Below are positions 1-3,960 of a stretch of DNA of 5,584 bases, piece after piece. Origin of the DNA: CAZBEA01 sp964519355. GTDB lineage: Bacteria > Patescibacteriota > Microgenomatia > Levybacterales > GWA1-39-11. The stretch is taken from NCBI GenBank assembly GCA_964519355.1, contig CAZFJW010000064.1:1-5584 (forward strand). Direction: 5' to 3'. The number at the start of each line of letters is the position of its first letter. Positions within the stretch are counted from its first letter, which is position 1. Both the position numbers and the translations under genes were made by a program. Below the pieces are notes generated by a model that saw nothing but the letters and a program-made list of their open reading frames with translations, made no database searches and was not told the DNA's origin.

Positions 1-5
1 CAAGA

Positions 6-1091
6 ATGTCCGTATACTCAAGTATGGCATCACTTGCTAATATAACTTTCGAGCTTAGACTTGTTTTAAAAATTCTGGCAGGGATACTGGCTGGAATCTT
101 CGTACTTTTTTTACTATACAGTGGTTTTGTATTTGCAAAAAATCAATTTTTTCCAGAACCCCCCCCGCTTCCGGAAGTAAAGTTCGGAAAAATTCCTGAT
201 GTTTTGTTCCCACCCCAAGAAAAAAGTTCAATCGGTTTTAAAGTAAATACAAAAAGCGGAGATCTGCCTACAAATTTTCCAGATAGAATAAATGTATATA
301 AGAATAAGGGTTTTGAACCAAGCCTGACAGCATTGCAAGATGCCAGAAGCAGGGTGGAAGGCCTGCTCTTCAACAACAGAGAAGAAAAGGTTTCAGAGAC
401 TACATTCCGCTGGGCAAAAGTTACAGGTGAGACATTATCACTGGATATCTATACAAATGATTTTACTGTCGATTCAAATTTTCTCTTTTTACCGGAAACT
501 TATTCTTCCGGAAGCTTTGCACTTACAAAAGATCGACTTACAAGTGTTATTACTGCTTTTCTTGGTGGACTTGAAATTGATGTGTCAAATTTTGACTTTG
601 ACGTCACACGGGTAAAATATTACAAAATAACCAATAACGCACTCGAACAAGTAGAATCACAAAACGATGCGCAAATTGCTCGAGTTGATCTGTTCCAAAA
701 ACGCATAGACGACAAGCCAATTTTCTATCCAGAATACAATGGATCAACAATGCACTTTTTTATTGGGGAGAAAGAAGGAGCACTGCAAATTACTAAAGCA
801 GAATTTTATCAACATATTCCCAACACTGCTGAATCATCTACCTATCCGATTATCTCGGTGCAAAAAGCGCTCGATGACCTATCTAAGGGAAAGGGGCTTA
901 TTCTGACTGAAAAACCCCTCTTCTCTCGAACATTTGAAATTACAGATGTTAACTTGGTCTATTACTACGGCAAAAATGATACAGGATATCTTAATCCAGT
1001 GTATGTTTTTTATGGAAGTGATTTCTTTGCAATAATAAATGCGATACCGCCTGATTTAATATTGAATGAGGCGAATGGAACTAACAATTGA
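6..1091 (+). CDS. One-pass membrane-anchored protein of unknown function
   Basis: I do not recognise the family by name. Seen: a hydrophobic segment at about residues 20-44 (LKILAGILAGIFVLFLLYSG and following), then a proline-rich linker at 49-56 (FPEPPPLP) and about 300 mostly polar residues with no further membrane span or cysteine cluster. The likely topology is a short N-terminus inside and a large C-terminal domain outside. The end (about 279-348, from YPIISVQKALDDL to YLNPVYVFYGSDFFAIINAI) reads like the repeated alpha/beta units of YycH/YycI or PepSY-type extracytoplasmic domains. That is a low-confidence inference. No catalytic motif is visible. The ATG at 6 has only five bases before it and no stop closes the frame upstream, so the true start may lie outside the window. 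An internal ATG at 24 is another option, but it lacks a Shine-Dalgarno sequence. The last 36 bp overlap the end of the convergent carboxypeptidase gene. Confidence 0.8.
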   Translation: MSVYSSMASLANITFELRLVLKILAGILAGIFVLFLLYSGFVFAKNQFFPEPPPLPEVKFGKIPDVLFPPQEKSSIGFKVNTKSGDLPTNFPDRINVYKNKGFEPSLTALQDARSRVEGLLFNNREEKVSETTFRWAKVTGETLSLDIYTNDFTVDSNFLFLPETYSSGSFALTKDRLTSVITAFLGGLEIDVSNFDFDVTRVKYYKITNNALEQVESQNDAQIARVDLFQKRIDDKPIFYPEYNGSTMHFFIGEKEGALQITKAEFYQHIPNTAESSTYPIISVQKALDDLSKGKGLILTEKPLFSRTFEITDVNLVYYYGKNDTGYLNPVYVFYGSDFFAIINAIPPDLILNEANGTNN

Positions 1092-2096
1092 TTCTAAAAT
1101 ACTTCTTGTGTCTGCAAATCTATCATCACTTTTAAATAAAACAACTATATAGTGCCTTCCTTCGTGGAGAACAGATGTCACCAAAACTCCCCCAGCTTCT
1201 TCTGTAAACCCAGTTTTTATTCCATCAACACCATTTATGCCCAGAAGCTCATTAAGATTTGAAAGATCGTGTATAAATTTTCCCGTTATGTCGGTTACTA
1301 TAATATTTTTTGTTGAAACTATTTTTGCAAATTTTTTATTTGAAATAGCATATGCACCAAGACGAGCCATATCATAGGCGGTTGTATAATTTGAATCCTC
1401 AAAACCTGCTGGATCTGTAAAATGAGTATTTTCAAGTTTTAATAATTTTGCTTTTTCATTCATAGCTCTAACAAAACCCTCATATCCCAATTCATAATTT
1501 ACCGCAAGTGTATAAGCTGCATCATTTCCAGAAGGAAGCATAAGGCCATATAATAAATTTTCAATTTTGATTTCTTCATTTTCGAACAATCCCATATTTG
1601 ATCCCTCAACTGAGGCAAGAGATGGAACCTTAAGTATGTTGGAAGTATCATAATAGTCCAGAGCAACAAGCGCAGTCATAATCTTTGCTGAAGATGCTGG
1701 AGAAAACCTAAGATCTGAGTTTTTCTCAGCAACCACTGCTCTGGACTGAACTTCGTATACAATATATGAAGGAGTAGATACGAAAATATTTTTGGGATCC
1801 TTTACTTCAGGAAAAACGAAGACATCAGACCCCAGCACCGTAACGTCCTTTTCTGGTTTTATTGATTTTTGATATAAATAGATGACTGAGAACAATAGAA
1901 TTAAATTAAGCGGAAGAAGGAACAGCGCAAACTTGAATACTGTTCGTCTTGTTATTGAAAACTGGTGAAAATTCCAATGTAAAAAACTTCTTTTACCAGG
2001 CTGTGTTTGAGAATTTTGTACATCCAACTCAGGTTTTTTCTTTTCTTGAGTTGATTTTTTAAATTTCTTTCTTTTCTTCTTTACTGAATCGCTCAT
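1056..2096 (-). CDS. D-alanyl-D-alanine carboxypeptidase, serine type, peptidase family S11 (PBP5/DacA-like)
   Basis: Penicillin-binding-protein-type enzyme that removes the terminal D-Ala from peptidoglycan stem peptides outside the membrane. All three active-site motifs are present, numbered from the ATG at 2096: SxxK at 135-138 (SSAK, in SPASSAKIMTALVAL), SGN at 189-191 (LPSGNDAA) and KTG at 294-296 (GIKTGFTEEAG). The first 36 residues are very lysine-rich. A single membrane span follows at about 52-75, so the enzyme is anchored at its N-terminus. It ends about 50 residues after KTG, leaving no room for the PBP5 C-terminal beta domain and amphipathic anchor of enterobacterial DacA. I chose ATG 2096 over the TTG at 2099 because a GGAG sits 7 nt upstream of the ATG and only 4 nt from the TTG. 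The gene starts 38 bp inside aspS, which suggests translational coupling. The specific paralogue (DacA, B, C or D) cannot be assigned. An S11 endopeptidase is a less likely alternative. Confidence 0.93.
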   Translation of the reverse strand: MSDSVKKKRKKFKKSTQEKKKPELDVQNSQTQPGKRSFLHWNFHQFSITRRTVFKFALFLLPLNLILLFSVIYLYQKSIKPEKDVTVLGSDVFVFPEVKDPKNIFVSTPSYIVYEVQSRAVVAEKNSDLRFSPASSAKIMTALVALDYYDTSNILKVPSLASVEGSNMGLFENEEIKIENLLYGLMLPSGNDAAYTLAVNYELGYEGFVRAMNEKAKLLKLENTHFTDPAGFEDSNYTTAYDMARLGAYAISNKKFAKIVSTKNIIVTDITGKFIHDLSNLNELLGINGVDGIKTGFTEEAGGVLVTSVLHEGRHYIVVLFKSDDRFADTRSILESIVSSIRLIQY

Positions 2097-3411
2097 CAAC
2101 TCGCTCCATATCTCTTGGGAAAAGGCTGGCTTCGCGTACGTTAGATAGATTAAGCATATGCATAGTTATACGTTCCAAACCTAGGGAGAATCCACCCTCG
2201 GGCGGCATACCAAAACGAAATGCTTTTAGATACATCTCGAATGCATGAGGATCCATATTCTTATCTTTAATCGCCTGAACTAATGCACCATATTCATGAA
2301 TGCGCATGCTTCCACTTGATATCTCAACTCCTCGGAAAAGCAAATCAAAAGAAAGACTCAGCTCGGGATTTTCGGGATCAGGATGCGTGTAGAATGCTCG
2401 TTTTTTTATAGGAAAGTGAGTTATGGTTACAAAATCTGATCCATGCTCTTTTTTCGCCCATGTACAAATGTCTATCTCATCCTGAGGATCGAGATCTTTT
2501 TCTCCTCTATTGTCCCTTCCTGTTTCTTTAAAAATAATATCCTGAGCCTCTGAAAGTCTTAAGCGAGGAATTGTTCCATATAGGACTGGTTCAACACCAA
2601 ATGATTCTAGTATGTCCTTTCTTGATTCCTCTGTGTATTGGATCATTTTTGCTGCAATACTTTCCAGACTATCAAGCAGTGAATTAAAGTCAACAAACCC
2701 TAATTCGCAATCCATTTGAGTAACCTCTGATAAATGTCTTGTTGTAACTGAAGGCTCTGCTCTATATGCATGGGAAATCGTAAATACTCGCTCAAATACA
2801 GGAACCATCATTTGTTTGTATAGCTGGGGACTTTGCGTGAGAAATGCGTCATGCTCATAATATTTCACCTTAAATACTTCAGCGCCCCCCTCAGTTGATG
2901 AAGCAGATATTGTTGGGACTACAATCTCTGTGCACCCTGCCTCCCTTGAAGCTTTTCTAAAACCTTCAAGCAATGCTTCCTGAATACTAAATATCCCTCG
3001 GGTTTTTTTGTGTCTGAGAGTTAACGGACGCCAGTCCAGAAGTGTTGGAAGCTGCAAGTCAAGATTTTCCATTCCCATATCAAAGGGGAGAACTTCTGCT
3101 TCTGACAGAATTACTAGTGACTTGGCCTCTAACTCGACTGAGCCTGTTTTGCTATTCGGATTAATATTTCGTTCGTTTCTTTTATGGATAGCTCCTTCAA
3201 TTCCTACAACAAACTGTGGACGAAGTTTTTGAACACTCTCAAATACCTCTGGGGTTTGAGATTGAATCACAACGACCTGCATTATTCCGGTCATATCCCG
3301 AACATCCAAAAAGGCTATTTTCCCATGAAGACGTATGGTTTCGATATAACCCTGAATTTCTACGCTCTCCTCAATTTTTTCAACAGTATTTTCAATAAAT
3401 ATTCTCGTCAT
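2059..3411 (-). CDS. aspS: Aspartyl-tRNA synthetase, archaeal-type (AspRS2-like, no GAD domain)
   Basis: Class IIb aminoacyl-tRNA synthetase that charges tRNA(Asp), and possibly tRNA(Asn), with aspartate in the cytosol. An N-terminal OB-fold anticodon-binding domain covers about residues 1-105. The catalytic core shows QSPQLYKQMM (193-202), motif 2 with the ATP-binding arginine in YRAE (216-219) followed by TRHLSEVTQMD (224-234), FRGVEISSGSMRIH (359-372), and motif 3 GLERI (411-415) leading to REASLFPRD (426-434). At 450 residues it matches archaeal and AspRS2 enzymes (about 430-440), not the roughly 590-residue bacterial form with a GAD insertion. The OB domain nevertheless has a loop (about 78-97, NERNINPNSKTGSVELEA) that resembles bacterial AspRS. 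Discriminating versus non-discriminating charging cannot be settled from the sequence. The start at 3411 is firm, because an in-frame TAA lies two codons upstream. No Shine-Dalgarno sequence is visible. The 3' end overlaps the carboxypeptidase gene by 38 bp. Confidence 0.95.
   Translation of the reverse strand: MTRIFIENTVEKIEESVEIQGYIETIRLHGKIAFLDVRDMTGIMQVVVIQSQTPEVFESVQKLRPQFVVGIEGAIHKRNERNINPNSKTGSVELEAKSLVILSEAEVLPFDMGMENLDLQLPTLLDWRPLTLRHKKTRGIFSIQEALLEGFRKASREAGCTEIVVPTISASSTEGGAEVFKVKYYEHDAFLTQSPQLYKQMMVPVFERVFTISHAYRAEPSVTTRHLSEVTQMDCELGFVDFNSLLDSLESIAAKMIQYTEESRKDILESFGVEPVLYGTIPRLRLSEAQDIIFKETGRDNRGEKDLDPQDEIDICTWAKKEHGSDFVTITHFPIKKRAFYTHPDPENPELSLSFDLLFRGVEISSGSMRIHEYGALVQAIKDKNMDPHAFEMYLKAFRFGMPPEGGFSLGLERITMHMLNLSNVREASLFPRDMERVDERFSKEEKKEI
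2104..2107 (-). promoter_or_regulatory. Shine-Dalgarno sequence for the carboxypeptidase gene
   Basis: The minus strand reads GGAG, seven bases before the ATG at 2096. It lies inside the aspS coding region. It decides the start codon: the adjacent TTG at 2099 would be too close. This is the clearest ribosome binding site in the window. aspS and the orphan gene have weak or no such site. Confidence 0.6.
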
Positions 3412-3465
3412 ATATTAATCATAAAACAAAAAGATGAATTTAACATCAATATATTTTAGGTTGCT

Positions 3466-3494
3466 ATCATACCTTTTTTCTTTGCCCTTGACAA
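3466..3494 (-). promoter_or_regulatory. Predicted leftward sigma70-like promoter for aspS and the carboxypeptidase
   Basis: On the minus strand, TTGTCA (3494-3489) lies 17 bases before TATGAT (3471-3466), matching four and five of six consensus positions. Transcription would begin near 3459 and give an aspS leader of about 48 nt. Its -35 box overlaps the -35 box of the rightward promoter on the other strand. A second TATGAT (3423-3418) lies only six bases before the aspS ATG and could give a leaderless mRNA, but no good -35 box sits at the right distance from it. Confidence 0.45.
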
Positions 3495-3516
3495 GCATTC
3501 TGTAAAAGAATAGGAT
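3488..3516 (+). promoter_or_regulatory. Predicted rightward sigma70-like promoter for the leader RNA and orphan gene
   Basis: A perfect TTGACA (3488-3493) is followed after exactly 17 bases by TAGGAT (3511-3516), which has four of six consensus matches. The predicted transcription start is near 3523-3524, about 10 nt before the first paired strand of the leader RNA. This is the best promoter seen in the window. A complete -35/-10 pair followed by a structured RNA and an intrinsic terminator supports a genuine short transcript here. Confidence 0.6.
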
Positions 3517-3527
3517 ATTAAGATCTT

Positions 3528-3584
3528 ATGAATTTTGCAACAGTATCAAATAAGCAACACTCGCCTATCCGATTCTTCGGATAA
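3528..3584 (+). CDS. Putative 18-residue leader peptide
   Basis: Short open frame ATG...TAA reading MNFATVSNKQHSPIRFFG. The ATG lies only about 4-5 nt after the predicted transcript start, so translation would be nearly leaderless, and there is no upstream Shine-Dalgarno sequence. The frame runs through the 5' strand of the long-range stem and the whole inner hairpin. It ends exactly where the antiterminator strand GGAGTC begins (3585). A translating ribosome would therefore decide which fold forms, as in amino-acid or antibiotic-responsive attenuation leaders. No long run of one codon is present. The only repeat is Phe-Phe just before the stop. Chance occurrence of an 18-codon frame is quite possible, so the call rests on its position relative to promoter, stems and terminator. 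Confidence 0.35.
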   Translation: MNFATVSNKQHSPIRFFG

Positions 3585-3608
3585 GGAGTCTTGCGGTTGC
3601 AAAACGTT

Positions 3609-3636
3609 GGGACTCCCTTTTGGGGAGTTTTTTTTT
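3609..3636 (+). terminator. Intrinsic (Rho-independent) terminator upstream of the orphan gene
   Basis: ACTCCC (3612-3617), loop TTTTG, GGGAGT (3623-3628), followed by an uninterrupted T run from 3628 to 3636. G-U pairs can lengthen the base of the stem. It works only rightward, because the minus strand has no T run after the hairpin. Its 5' arm can be captured by GGAGTC at 3585-3590, which would allow read-through into the gene starting at 3646. Confidence 0.85.
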
Positions 3637-3645
3637 GGAAAAATT

Positions 3646-3960
3646 ATGAAAGAATACTGCATACCAAAATTGGATAATTTTAACCCTGATACCCAGGCTG
3701 AAATTCTTAAAGGAGACATGCCCTTTGATGTTGGGCAGGGAGCGTGGCGTCCAATAAAACCTGGTGAAAGAGCTCATCCCGGTCATATCATTGGAATACT
3801 AACCACCAAAAAAGAAATGGTACCTGCAAGACTTTATGGACCAGAAAAAGAATATATACCCGCAGAACCTAGTGCGGAAAATGTGCTTCCATTTACCTCA
3901 AGCGGAGAATTTAATCTGAAAAGCACACTACATCAAGAAACTTCTGCTGCAGGAAGATAA
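3646..3960 (+). CDS. Small orphan protein (104 residues), function unknown
   Basis: Not recognised. It appears soluble, with no membrane span or signal peptide, and a single cysteine at residue 5. The central part (about 25-77) is rich in proline and glycine, with phrases such as GAWRPIKPGERAHPGHIIG and ARLYGPEKEYIPAEP, while the last 25 residues look flexible. Codon choice resembles the neighbouring genes, and the frame is open over its whole length opposite non-coding sequence, which supports a real gene. The frame stays open upstream to a TTG at 3535, but that extension would translate the terminator. I therefore start at the ATG ten bases after the T run, which has only a weak GGA (3637-3639) upstream. 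A second in-frame ATG at 3718 follows AGGAG at only 2 nt and seems less likely. The position just behind an attenuator suggests conditional expression. Its end overlaps recJ by 28 bp, tail to tail. Confidence 0.6.
   Translation: MKEYCIPKLDNFNPDTQAEILKGDMPFDVGQGAWRPIKPGERAHPGHIIGILTTKKEMVPARLYGPEKEYIPAEPSAENVLPFTSSGEFNLKSTLHQETSAAGR

Larger units (their letters stand above)
3524..3645 (+). ncRNA. Structured 5' leader RNA, probable transcription attenuator or riboswitch-like element
   Basis: Seen directly: TTTTGCAAC (3533-3541) is perfectly complementary to GTTGCAAAA (3596-3604), giving a 9-bp closing stem. It encloses a 12-nt 5' bulge (3542-3553) and a hairpin: GCAA 3554-3557 with TTGC 3591-3594, a C-C mismatch, ACTC 3559-3562 with GAGT 3586-3589, a small internal loop, and TATCCGA 3566-3572 with TCGGATA 3577-3583. 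An intrinsic terminator follows within a few bases. GGAGTC (3585-3590), part of the hairpin, can instead pair with GACTCC (3611-3616), the 5' arm of the terminator, and three G-U pairs can extend this. Two mutually exclusive folds are therefore possible: closed stem plus terminator (off) or antiterminator (on). The orphan gene starts directly downstream. I do not recognise a known riboswitch or T-box consensus. A free-standing small RNA of about 110 nt is the main alternative. Confidence 0.6.

Noticed and set aside
143..615. Alternative frames overlapping the first gene (143-376 minus, 340-615 plus)
   Set aside because: They are shadows inside a longer gene with coherent topology, without ribosome binding sites or recognisable domains.
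3008..3459. Three plus-strand frames opposite the start of aspS
   Set aside because: They lie antisense to the well-supported OB domain of AspRS and show no protein-like features of their own.
3541..3628. T-box, tRNA or SRP RNA interpretation of the structured leader
   Set aside because: There is no T-box sequence, no cloverleaf with T-loop consensus and CCA-compatible arm, and no SRP GGAA-loop/asymmetric-loop signature.
3609..3636. Bidirectional terminator also serving recJ
   Set aside because: On the minus strand the hairpin is not followed by a T run, and it lies about 300 bp beyond the recJ stop.
3535..3645. N-terminal extension of the orphan protein from a TTG at 3535
   Set aside because: It would translate through the closing stem and the intrinsic terminator, has no ribosome binding site, and gives low-complexity sequence from the T run.
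3597..3680. Short frame from a TTG at 3597, eight bases after the Shine-Dalgarno-like AAGGAG
   Set aside because: It crosses the terminator, is out of frame with the orphan gene and ends soon. AAGGAG is better explained as the antiterminator strand next to the leader stop.
3565..3786. Minus-strand open frame of 73 codons
   Set aside because: It is antisense to the leader RNA and the orphan gene, has no upstream signals, and its sequence is the complement of stems and terminator.
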